Shown piece by piece: positions 38,884 to 44,918 of a stretch of 44,918 nucleotides of DNA (position 1 is its first letter; each line of letters opens with the position of its first letter). Both the position numbers and the translations under genes were made by a program. This DNA comes from Methylococcaceae bacterium (GTDB lineage Bacteria; Pseudomonadota; Gammaproteobacteria; Methylococcales; Methylomonadaceae): the NCBI GenBank assembly GCA_947506155.1, contig CANNNV010000005.1, positions 1 through 44,918 on the forward strand, read 5' to 3'. Under the pieces are notes generated by a model that ran no database searches, was not told the origin of the DNA, and worked only from the letters and a program-made list of their open reading frames with translations.

Positions 38884-39470
38884 ACAGCCTACCATCGAAA
38901 TTAAGCTTGCCTAATGCGTTGACCGGGTTTCGTTTTATTGCCGCACCGGTATTGCTGTGGCTAGCCTGGCACAACTATCCAGTTGCCTTTATGGAGTTGT
39001 TGGCAATTACCTTTGTCACCGACGTACTCGATGGCATGGTCGCCCGCTTGACCGGACAGGTTACTCCGTTTGGTGCGATCCTTGACAGTTGGGCCGATGT
39101 TGTTACTTATCTGACTATCGTCATCTGTTGTTGGTGGATGTGGCCTGAGATGGTCAGCCGAGAACTGTTTTATATCGGCTTGATTGTCGCCAGTTGCCTA
39201 TTGCCGGCTGTTGCTGGTTTTTTTAAGTTCGGTTGCTTCACCAGTTATCATACTTGGGGAGTCAAAATTGCCGCTGGCGCCATGGGTTTGACTTTGTATG
39301 TGCTGTTTTTGGGTGGTTCGGTGTGGCCGTTTCGAGTGGCAGCGGTGATTTGCATCGCTGCCGCCATTGAAGAAATAGTTATCACCTTTGTTTTGCTTGA
39401 ACCCGAGTCTAATCTACGGTCGATCTGGCATGTGTTGAAACGTACACCCGGCTTACCATTCAGACGATGA
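38880..39470 (+). CDS. CDP-alcohol phosphatidyltransferase family protein
   Basis: The 196-residue membrane protein carries the complete family signature D-x2-DG-x2-AR-x8-G-x3-D-x3-D (D48, D51, G52, A55, R56, G65, D69, D73). It has about six hydrophobic helices. The enzyme moves a phosphatidyl or similar group from a CDP-lipid to an alcohol at the inner membrane. The acceptor cannot be told from the sequence; it differs from typical PgsA by its N-terminus and Trp/Cys-rich middle. It overlaps the YbhP-like gene by 4 nt and follows a CarS-like CDP-lipid synthase, which suggests one pathway. Confidence 0.9.
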   Translation: MNSLPSKLSLPNALTGFRFIAAPVLLWLAWHNYPVAFMELLAITFVTDVLDGMVARLTGQVTPFGAILDSWADVVTYLTIVICCWWMWPEMVSRELFYIGLIVASCLLPAVAGFFKFGCFTSYHTWGVKIAAGAMGLTLYVLFLGGSVWPFRVAAVICIAAAIEEIVITFVLLEPESNLRSIWHVLKRTPGLPFRR

Positions 39471-39483
39471 ATGCGAATTTGAT

Positions 39484-40116
39484 CTAGTTGCGGTTTAATG
39501 CTGCTGCGGCGTCTTGTTCGTTACCGGCCAAATGCGCATCGCGGACTGGTAGTACGTCGGCTACAACTTCCAGGCGTTTCCAGGCCGGGGCTGGTGTTTC
39601 GCAATGATGTTTAGGAATGAAAGCCGACTCTTCGACTAAAGTCATTTTGTGGATATAACGCGGGCAGTTAGGAAACATTTCCCGCAATTTTACCCGCAGC
39701 ACCAGTTGGGCTTCGGGCCAATGATTCAGTAAGTCATCGTTGTTTTGTATGAAGGCGCTGCCACTGAAGCGAAGACGTGCTTGGCGTTGAAAATCGACAA
39801 ACAACAGGCTGACATGCGGATTAACCAATACATTACCAGCCGATAAATACATGCCGCTACCATCGTAGAGTGGAAAAGCTACAGTCTGTGCATCAATAAC
39901 TTTGACCAAGCCAACGCTGCCGCCTTTATAGGAACAGCTAGGCCGACCTTCTTCATCAACGGTAGCGAAAAAAAACATGTTTTGTTCTTCGATAAACGCC
40001 TTATCTTCCGGACTAATTTGATCGCTAACTATCGCCTCGACGAGACGGTCGGCCATGGGTCGGGTTTCAAAACGGTCTTGCAGCTTGCGGCTACCTTCAT
40101 GGAAAAATTCACTCAT
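39484..40116 (-). CDS. Pyridoxamine 5'-phosphate oxidase-like FMN-binding protein
   Basis: The 210-residue protein has the split-barrel flavin-binding pattern: MFFFATVDEEGRPSCSYKGG (about 47-66), VAFPLYDGSGMYLSAGNVLVNPHVSLLFVDF and ARLRFSGSAFI. The substrate region ends in a Pro-rich segment (PKHHCETPAPAWKRLE). It is not PdxH because the PdxH signature at the C-terminus is missing; related proteins reduce or bind flavin, F420 or heme. It converges on the preceding CDP-alcohol transferase gene with a 13-nt gap, and its upstream side is a 151-nt intergenic region. No partner is obvious. Confidence 0.82.
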   Translation of the reverse strand: MSEFFHEGSRKLQDRFETRPMADRLVEAIVSDQISPEDKAFIEEQNMFFFATVDEEGRPSCSYKGGSVGLVKVIDAQTVAFPLYDGSGMYLSAGNVLVNPHVSLLFVDFQRQARLRFSGSAFIQNNDDLLNHWPEAQLVLRVKLREMFPNCPRYIHKMTLVEESAFIPKHHCETPAPAWKRLEVVADVLPVRDAHLAGNEQDAAAALNRN

Positions 40117-40267
40117 TACTGTTCCTAGTTATTGCGGGGGTTAATCGAACGGTGACAGACTTTATCTGTTCCGAGACGATGGCGTTTTTAATTGCAGAGC
40201 TAGACTTTCGAGAAATTTAACGTGATGATAGCCACTGCAAAGTACGATCACTTTTTAACATACTCCC

Positions 40268-40771
40268 ATGTTCATATATTCACTACCCTTATTTTTTACT
40301 CATATTGCTTTAGCCAGTCCATTAGATTTACTGATTATTTTTATCGGCTTGTTTGTGGCCCTTTTTATAAGTTCATTATTTCTTGGCAAAAGCCGGCAGC
40401 AATCGTCTTCTGACAACTATTTGCTTTCTGCATGGAATGGTCGTGTAGCGCTCAAATGGGTATTCTGGCCTTTTTTCCTCATCCTGAATGTTTGTTTGTA
40501 TGCAGCAGATACCCTGGTAAAAAGCGGAATGCTCACGGTATCTAGTTGGGATGATGTGCATTTAATGCTGTTACTGCCGATAATCTGGTGGACAACTGCT
40601 GTTTGGCAATGTTCAGCGAATACCAAATTAAGCGTCTGGGCCGCCTGTGCTCGATTGTTGACGATCAGTGTTTTTTTTGAATACGGATTGAAGTTATTGA
40701 TACGCATAGACTATCCGAGAATATTTTTTGGCTGTGATGAGTTACTACTGGATTATGGTAGCTGTTTTTAA
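40268..40771 (+). CDS. Unknown small membrane protein
   Basis: Not recognised. The 167-residue protein has an N-terminal hydrophobic segment (residues 1-16, possibly a signal peptide ending ALAS) and TM helices at about 18-38, 63-82 and 98-118. A Ser/Gln-rich stretch (KSRQQSSSDNYLLSAWNGR) lies between the first and second. No motifs of known function were seen. It stands alone on the plus strand between two minus-strand genes; the start has no strong ribosome-binding site, so the coding status is likely but not certain. Confidence 0.5.
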   Translation: MFIYSLPLFFTHIALASPLDLLIIFIGLFVALFISSLFLGKSRQQSSSDNYLLSAWNGRVALKWVFWPFFLILNVCLYAADTLVKSGMLTVSSWDDVHLMLLLPIIWWTTAVWQCSANTKLSVWAACARLLTISVFFEYGLKLLIRIDYPRIFFGCDELLLDYGSCF

Positions 40772-40824
40772 GCTTCAATAACTGATTTTGATGTTAACGC
40801 AGGGCTGGATCGACAAGCCGCTAT

Positions 40825-41514
40825 TTACCTAGTCTTCTTTCTTGCGACGATCACACCATCACGAATCGGATTGATAAAAGCGTCAAAATCAGGATCATTA
40901 AAAATAAGTTCGTTGTGTTCAATAATCGCCTCCGTCCAGCCGGGAAAAATATCAGCAGGTTTTTTTACCGCTACCCGGCCCCGCCAAAGTACATTATCGG
41001 CAATATAAAGTCCGCCGGGACGTATCCGGTCTTTTGCCATAGCCCACACCGCAGGATAATCGCCTTTATCGACGTCATTGTAGCAAATATCAAACAGCCC
41101 TTCAGTCTGAGCAAAAATATCCTGAGCCATGCCGGCCTGAAAATCAACTCTATCCCATAAGTTTGCAGCTGTTAGATAACGCTGGGCTTGCTGCTGATTT
41201 AGAAAATCGGCATCGGTGCAAATCACTTGACCTGTTGCGCCTACAGCCTTAGCAAACCAGTACGCTGAATAACCATAACCACTACCAAATTCAAACACGC
41301 GTTCAGCGTTGATCATCCTGGCCTGGGTTTCAAGAAAAACACCTACCAGGCGACCTATGATAGGGAAGTTGTTTTTTTGTGCCAGCGCTTCCATGTCGCT
41401 GAGCACTGCATGATCTGTGCGCCTCAGTAAGCCGTGCAGATAATTTTCAATGGCGGGATTGACCGGAATCAATACGCTTGGATTTAAAACAGTTGGGGCT
41501 TGTACGTCGGCCAT
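40825..41514 (-). CDS. SAM-dependent O-methyltransferase family protein
   Basis: The 229-residue Rossmann methyltransferase has SAM-binding motif I VFEFGSGYGYSAYWFAKA (about 77-94), the acidic strand ICTDADF and DICYNDVDKGDYP (metal/substrate region where catechol O-methyltransferase-like enzymes have aspartates), then GGLYIADNVLWRGRV. This points to the caffeoyl-CoA/catechol O-methyltransferase group; FEFGSGYGYS replaces the commoner E-GxxTGYS. The substrate is unknown. It is last in a minus-strand run with the YgjP-like and hot-dog-like genes (24-nt and 3-nt gaps). Confidence 0.86.
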   Translation of the reverse strand: MADVQAPTVLNPSVLIPVNPAIENYLHGLLRRTDHAVLSDMEALAQKNNFPIIGRLVGVFLETQARMINAERVFEFGSGYGYSAYWFAKAVGATGQVICTDADFLNQQQAQRYLTAANLWDRVDFQAGMAQDIFAQTEGLFDICYNDVDKGDYPAVWAMAKDRIRPGGLYIADNVLWRGRVAVKKPADIFPGWTEAIIEHNELIFNDPDFDAFINPIRDGVIVARKKTR

Positions 41515-41538
41515 AAGTGGTTATTTTGATATAAGATT

Positions 41539-42042
41539 TTAATAAAGTTTACCGAATAAATCCAGATGAGTCAGATACAGTCTCATATCCAGTTCAAACT
41601 GGTGATAATGAGGTTCCATATGCTGACACAGCTGGTAAAAGGCCTTGTTGTGTTCTTTTTCCTTTAAATGCGCCAGTTCATGCACGACGATCATTCTCAA
41701 AAAAGCCAGTGGTACGTTTTTAAATAATGAGGCGACCCGAATTTCATTTTTTGCCTTGTTTTTTCCACCCTGAACTCTGGAAATAAACGTATGCAAGCCC
41801 AGAGCATGATGCAAGTCTTTAATTTTGTCATCATAAATCACCTTGCTCAGTGGCTGAGATTGTTTCAGCAACGCATTTTTCAGGTCAACCGTATAGGTAT
41901 AAAGCGCCTTGTCCGTCCTGATGGTATGGGCTAGCGGATATCGTTTCAATAATGTTTCGCCAAGCTTGTCGTTACTGATCAGATCTCGTACCGGGTTGGT
42001 TATATTTTCAGCATAGCCAGTTAAATATTTTAATTCGTGCAT
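41539..42042 (-). CDS. YgjP-like (M48-type, DUF45) metallopeptidase
   Basis: The 167-residue protein has the zinc signature VVHELAHLKEKEHNKAFYQLC, the pattern of the YgjP/SprT-like group (HExxH plus a downstream H). The N-terminal half contains YTYTVDLKNALLKQ and an SRVQGGKNKAKNEIRV segment matching the beta-sheet that precedes the active site. It is cytosolic, without signal peptide. It lies 3 nt after a hot-dog-like gene and before an O-methyltransferase, so these are co-transcribed. The biological substrate of YgjP is not known. Confidence 0.85.
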   Translation of the reverse strand: MHELKYLTGYAENITNPVRDLISNDKLGETLLKRYPLAHTIRTDKALYTYTVDLKNALLKQSQPLSKVIYDDKIKDLHHALGLHTFISRVQGGKNKAKNEIRVASLFKNVPLAFLRMIVVHELAHLKEKEHNKAFYQLCQHMEPHYHQFELDMRLYLTHLDLFGKLY

Positions 42043-42045
42043 AAT

Positions 42046-42981
42046 TTATTGCTTCAGCGAGTTCAGTATTTGCTCTAACGGAGCCAGAGAAATCAGCGCC
42101 CGATAGAGTATAGTTTTATCTTCCATCAGCCCATAACATTCATAGTGATAGGGTGAATTTATGGCATGGCCTATACCTTCTTTTTTCGATTCAGCGGGTA
42201 TTTGCTTGATCAGTATATACAGCGCATCGCCTGATTTTAGCTGGGCCAGATAGCTGCGGTCAATGCTGATTTTATGTGACATATACACCAGCGGATTACG
42301 TTCAAAATCATGCTTTTCTATCACCGCTTTTTCCAGCAAAGCACTGGAGATCAAGCTGCATGGAAATATTTCGGGAAAAACTGCTTTATTTTTAAACGGG
42401 TCAAAAAAAGCATCCTGATCGACCAGAGAGCCGCACAAAAAATTCTTGGCATTACTGCTGCTGATGAATTTCCGTTTCAGAAAAAAATTGCTACCGGAAA
42501 TAAACGACCGGTCTGGATGCTGATTGAGGGCACCAAACTGGGGAATGACCGGATTAGGCAGAAACAATGCAAACTTGGATTCCTTTTTATAACCTAACAA
42601 GGCCAGAACGCCACCGGCTTTAACGGCAATTCTGTTGCTCAGTATTGTCTCCGGCTCGTCTTTAAGTTGCGACGTTTTTATATCGATCGATACAACTTGT
42701 CCCGGTTTTACCGCGTTAACAAATGAAAATTGGTAGTTGCTAAAGCGTAGGTTGTTGTCGCTAATCAGCGCATGTTCATTGTTTAACTGGCGATAAAGAA
42801 AAATTTTATGTTCTATCAGTGATTCCAGTTGAAAGCCCAGTGCAATCGGACCCTGGAATGGATTGTGATTGATGCGTAGCCACCTGTTTCTATCGTGAAA
42901 CAAGTTAAAATCATCGGTTGCATTGCGTGCAACGTCAATGTGTATTTGATTGAAAGTATCTGAACTGTGTGGCGTACGCAT
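42046..42981 (-). CDS. Probable double hot-dog (MaoC-like) protein of unknown role
   Basis: The 311-residue protein is not firmly recognised. The start (IDVARNATDDFNLFHDRNRWLRI, then PFQGPIALGFQLESLI) is like the MaoC hydratase pattern of a D-x4-H motif followed by a Gly-rich turn and long helix. Beta-rich strands follow (FSFVNAVKPGQVVSIDIKTS). The second half (SLISSALLEKAVIEKHD, then ISIDRSYLAQLKSGDALYILIKQI) has the helix-and-sheet order of a second hot-dog domain, without a clear catalytic pair. A role with acyl-CoA or acyl-ACP is plausible but unproven. It is first in the minus-strand run that continues with the YgjP-like gene. Confidence 0.6.
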   Translation of the reverse strand: MRTPHSSDTFNQIHIDVARNATDDFNLFHDRNRWLRINHNPFQGPIALGFQLESLIEHKIFLYRQLNNEHALISDNNLRFSNYQFSFVNAVKPGQVVSIDIKTSQLKDEPETILSNRIAVKAGGVLALLGYKKESKFALFLPNPVIPQFGALNQHPDRSFISGSNFFLKRKFISSSNAKNFLCGSLVDQDAFFDPFKNKAVFPEIFPCSLISSALLEKAVIEKHDFERNPLVYMSHKISIDRSYLAQLKSGDALYILIKQIPAESKKEGIGHAINSPYHYECYGLMEDKTILYRALISLAPLEQILNSLKQ

Positions 42982-43036
42982 GAGGTCTCGATGCTGGAGT
43001 TGTTGACAGGTTAGGTAGATTAATGCCTGAGCGGTG

Positions 43037-43990
43037 CTATAACCAGCCTTTGCGTTTAAAAAACCAGTAAGGCGAAATTCCAGCCAACAGCATTAAACCC
43101 AGCGCGCCGGGATAACCCAGTTGTAAATTGAGTTCCGGCATGTATTGGAAATTCATTCCATAAATGCTGGCTACCAGAGTAGGAGGTAAAAATACCACCG
43201 CAGCAATGGAAAATATTTTAATAATTTTATTTTGAGCAATGTTGATAAAGCCTTGGGTTGAGTCCATCAGGAAATTGATTTTATCGAATAAAAACGTGGT
43301 ATGCGACATCAAAGTCTCCACGTCGCGCATGATCTCCCTCGCCGTTTCTTGTAATTCAGGGTGATGGCGCAAATGCCGTTGCAAAAAAGATATCGAACGT
43401 TGAGTATCCATTAAACATAACCGAATCTTGCCATTGCTGTCTTCCAGTTTGGCCAGTTGATCAATAGCATTTTCAAGGTCGGAGTCTATTTCTTCCAGTA
43501 CCAGATAGCTGACATCTTCGAGTTTACGATGAATGTCTTCCAACGCATCGGCAAGATTTTCCACTTTTTGCTCAAATATAATGACCAGCAATTCCTGTGG
43601 GGAGTGAGCCTCCACCTGCCCACGCCGGGCGCGCATCCGTAACAGACGAAAATCAGCCAATGCGCCTTCGCGCAGGGTAATTAAGCGATCATTTTGCAAA
43701 ATAAAGGCGACAGTCGCAGTGCTGTGCCTTCCTTCGCTTTGGGCAAGAAACAAGGAGCGCACATGAACGCCAGTGTTATCAGTAAAGTAACGCGCTGAAG
43801 ACTCTATTTCTTCTACATCATCCGATTCCGGTAGTGTAGTGCGTAGAAATGCTTGCAGTTGAGCGCGCTCATGGTCGCTGGGATCATGAGCATCTATCCA
43901 AGAGGCCTTAGCAACTGCCAGTTTGAGCTGATCTTTAGGCGGTGCCTGTTCTTTGAGTCGGCCCTTGTCGATATTAAAGAGTCGTAACAT
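43037..43990 (-). CDS. corA: CorA-family magnesium/divalent cation channel
   Basis: CorA is a pentameric inner-membrane Mg2+ channel. The 317-residue protein has a large cytosolic alpha/beta funnel (about 1-240, with long helices LENAIDQLAKLEDSNGKIRL and so on), TM1 about 260-278 ending in the YGMNFQYMPEL loop with the GMN selectivity motif, and TM2 (about 290-308), finishing with the basic FFKRKGWL. The length matches CorA (316 in E. coli). It appears to be a single-gene unit. ZntB lacks this loop composition (GGVPGG after GMN), so CorA is preferred. Confidence 0.94.
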   Translation of the reverse strand: MLRLFNIDKGRLKEQAPPKDQLKLAVAKASWIDAHDPSDHERAQLQAFLRTTLPESDDVEEIESSARYFTDNTGVHVRSLFLAQSEGRHSTATVAFILQNDRLITLREGALADFRLLRMRARRGQVEAHSPQELLVIIFEQKVENLADALEDIHRKLEDVSYLVLEEIDSDLENAIDQLAKLEDSNGKIRLCLMDTQRSISFLQRHLRHHPELQETAREIMRDVETLMSHTTFLFDKINFLMDSTQGFINIAQNKIIKIFSIAAVVFLPPTLVASIYGMNFQYMPELNLQLGYPGALGLMLLAGISPYWFFKRKGWL

Positions 43991-44105
43991 GATGTATTTT
44001 GCTTATTTTTGTAATTGGGTCATTCGCAAAAAATACCACCTACTTTGTTAAAGTTGCCGCTTCATGATCACTGATGCTACAGCGGTTTTTATTTTGCAGG
44101 TGACT

Positions 44106-44615
44106 TTACCCAGGAAAACTGTCTGGGCGAATTAGCGTAACTAATGTGGCGCAGCCTGGCGTTAGTTCTGCCCAGTCACCTTCAAAAGTGAGTTGGGCTA
44201 AGGCGGCGGTAGGTAAGCATTTTCCATTAATCGATAGCGGCACTGAATGAGTGATTAATTTTAACAACAAGTTTTCCAAGCCGGGGTTATGCCCAATCAA
44301 CAGCACTCGCTTTGTATCACAACTGATTTTTAATACCTCAAGCAAAGTCAGCGCATCAGCCTCATAAAGTCGCGGATCACAGATTATAGATGACTCGTCT
44401 ATATTCAGTTGTTTGCAAACTCGCTGCGCAGTTGCCAAGGCTCTTACTGCCGGGGAACTGAGTATGGTATTGGGAGTCAAATGCTGTTCATGTAGCCAGC
44501 GACCTATTTGCTTGGCCGCACGCCGACCGCGTTTTTTTAATGGACGAGAAAAATCATCCATATCAACAGACCAATCTGACTTAGCATGGCGTAATAATAA
44601 AAGTTCGTGAGTCAT
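44106..44615 (-). CDS. sixA: SixA-type phosphohistidine phosphatase
   Basis: SixA removes phosphate from histidine phosphotransfer domains; in E. coli it acts on the nitrogen phosphotransferase protein NPr. The 169-residue protein has the RHG-type motif LLLRHAKSDW (catalytic His, with Ala-Lys instead of Gly-Glu as in SixA), DFSRPLKKRGRRAAKQIG, ILSSPAVRALATAQ and the second His in LIGHNPGLENLL. It has no signal peptide. The length is close to E. coli SixA (161). Confidence 0.92.
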   Translation of the reverse strand: MTHELLLLRHAKSDWSVDMDDFSRPLKKRGRRAAKQIGRWLHEQHLTPNTILSSPAVRALATAQRVCKQLNIDESSIICDPRLYEADALTLLEVLKISCDTKRVLLIGHNPGLENLLLKLITHSVPLSINGKCLPTAALAQLTFEGDWAELTPGCATLVTLIRPDSFPG

Positions 44616-44759
44616 AGCTATTTATATTAATCAAGAGTGATGGTTTGGATACTATACCAGCTAATGTTATAACTACTCAGTAGTCAAAAACAGAATATGA
44701 AACATTGGTCTGGCACTGAGTAATAACACTTATTGTTTGAAAAAGTACATATCTCTATC
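44616..44759. other. Intergenic region upstream of sixA
   Basis: This AT-rich stretch lies between sixA and the IS200/IS605-type end. The sixA promoter must lie here, but no convincing -35/-10 pair was seen. Nothing else was recognised. Confidence 0.4.
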
Positions 44760-44779
44760 TTACCGACGGTTGTCAATCA

Positions 44780-44800
44780 CCCCGCCCTGAAGGACGGAGC
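44780..44800 (-). repeat. Terminal hairpin of the IS-type element
   Basis: CCGTCC TTCA GGGCGG forms a compact stem with one G-U pair, next to a second small hairpin GCTT-TTAC-AAGC. Together they mark the probable element terminus near 44772. Confidence 0.55.
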
Positions 44801-44860
44801 TTGTAAAAGCTAGGTTGACCAGACTAAGCGCTAACACAGTGCTACGATTACAATGGGTCG

Positions 44861-44917
44861 TTAAGACTTACCAGCGAATGCTTCCTTAGTTCGCTGCTCT
44901 AAAAGGATCGGATCACG
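44861..44917 (-). pseudogene. Partial transposase (TnpB-like) C-terminus, cut by the window edge
   Basis: Eighteen codons (RDPILLEQRTKEAFAGKS) end at TAA directly before the hairpin-rich terminus. The assignment rests on position relative to the IS200/IS605-like end and not on a recognised motif, since the RuvC-like catalytic part is outside the window. It may be an intact gene truncated only by the window boundary. Confidence 0.4.
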
Positions 44918-44918
44918 C

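Larger units (their letters stand above)
44772..44918 (-). mobile_element. End of an IS200/IS605-type element (3' end of transposase gene and hairpin terminus)
   Basis: Reading the minus strand from the right edge, an open frame gives RDPILLEQRTKEAFAGKS and stops at TAA 44863-44861, consistent with the C-terminus of a TnpB-like protein, though too short to prove. It is followed by about 85 nt ending in GCTTTTACAAGC and TCCGTCCTTCAGGGCGGGG. The TTCA-loop hairpin with pairing CCGTCC/GGGCGG is typical of the right end of IS200/IS605 elements, which transpose as single strands and recognise such hairpins. The same region in TnpB elements encodes the 3' end of the guide (omega) RNA. The rest of the element lies beyond the window. 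Confidence 0.6.

Overview
The window is 44.9 kb of densely coding chromosomal DNA from a Gram-negative gammaproteobacterium. Supporting signs are the thrS-infC-rpmI-rplT-pheS translation operon, a bamA-skp-fabZ-lpxA-rnhB envelope block, oligoribonuclease, the EpmA/EpmB EF-P lysylation pair, SixA and YgjP. The base composition is moderate. A membrane pyrophosphatase, an NfnB/NfnA-like fusion flavoprotein and interspersed short GC-rich hairpin repeats would fit a methanotroph of the Methylococcales, but that placement is from memory of such genomes and is not proven by the sequence. No rRNA or CRISPR array is visible. There is one tRNA gene.

Layout. (1) 1-3680, minus: translation operon thrS, infC (non-AUG start), rpmI, rplT and the 5' part of pheS, which runs off the left edge. 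(2) 3706-3868, minus: tRNA-Val(GAC) with its own promoter and terminator. (3) 3915-10532, minus: a 939-aa RelE-like/SF1-helicase/ankyrin fusion and a 1229-aa iron-sulfur flavoprotein. (4) 10663-12800, minus: rsgA and a Ste24-like M48 protease; diverging from them are orn, a double-length fluoride channel (crcB) and serS (plus). (5) 15581-17325, plus: a two-gene restriction-modification system closely resembling EcoRV. (6) 17385-22958, minus: family-5 uracil-DNA glycosylase, rnhB, lpxA, fabZ, skp, bamA; lpxD and lpxB are not in the block. (7) 23039-25671: epmA and efp (minus) diverging from epmB (plus), the complete EF-P modification set except EpmC. (8) 25762-33868: ftsH (minus), then on plus an unknown membrane protein, a T4-type lysozyme and a 1373-aa SNF2 ATPase. 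(9) 33958-39470, plus: a small unknown protein, a K+-dependent membrane pyrophosphatase, a TPM-domain protein, and a lipid-type module (CarS-like, YbhP-like, CDP-alcohol phosphatidyltransferase). (10) 39484-44615: mostly minus genes (FMN-binding oxidoreductase-like, O-methyltransferase, YgjP-like metalloprotease, hot-dog-like protein, CorA, SixA) plus one small membrane protein. (11) 44760-44918: the end of an IS200/IS605-type element, with a transposase C-terminus fragment and a hairpin-rich 3' end that could hold a TnpB guide RNA.

Most of the window is housekeeping. The best leads are the fused CrcB with a degenerate second half that lacks TM1 (a natural way to obtain antiparallel topology), the single-chain NfnB/NfnA-like flavoprotein with an unknown N-terminal domain, the RelE-helicase-ankyrin fusion, the tandem EcoRV-like operon with unequal ribosome-binding sites, the CarS/YbhP/CDP-alcohol transferase module, and the AUC start codon of infC. 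I do not see a clear-cut new multi-gene defence system beyond the restriction-modification pair and the helicase fusion.
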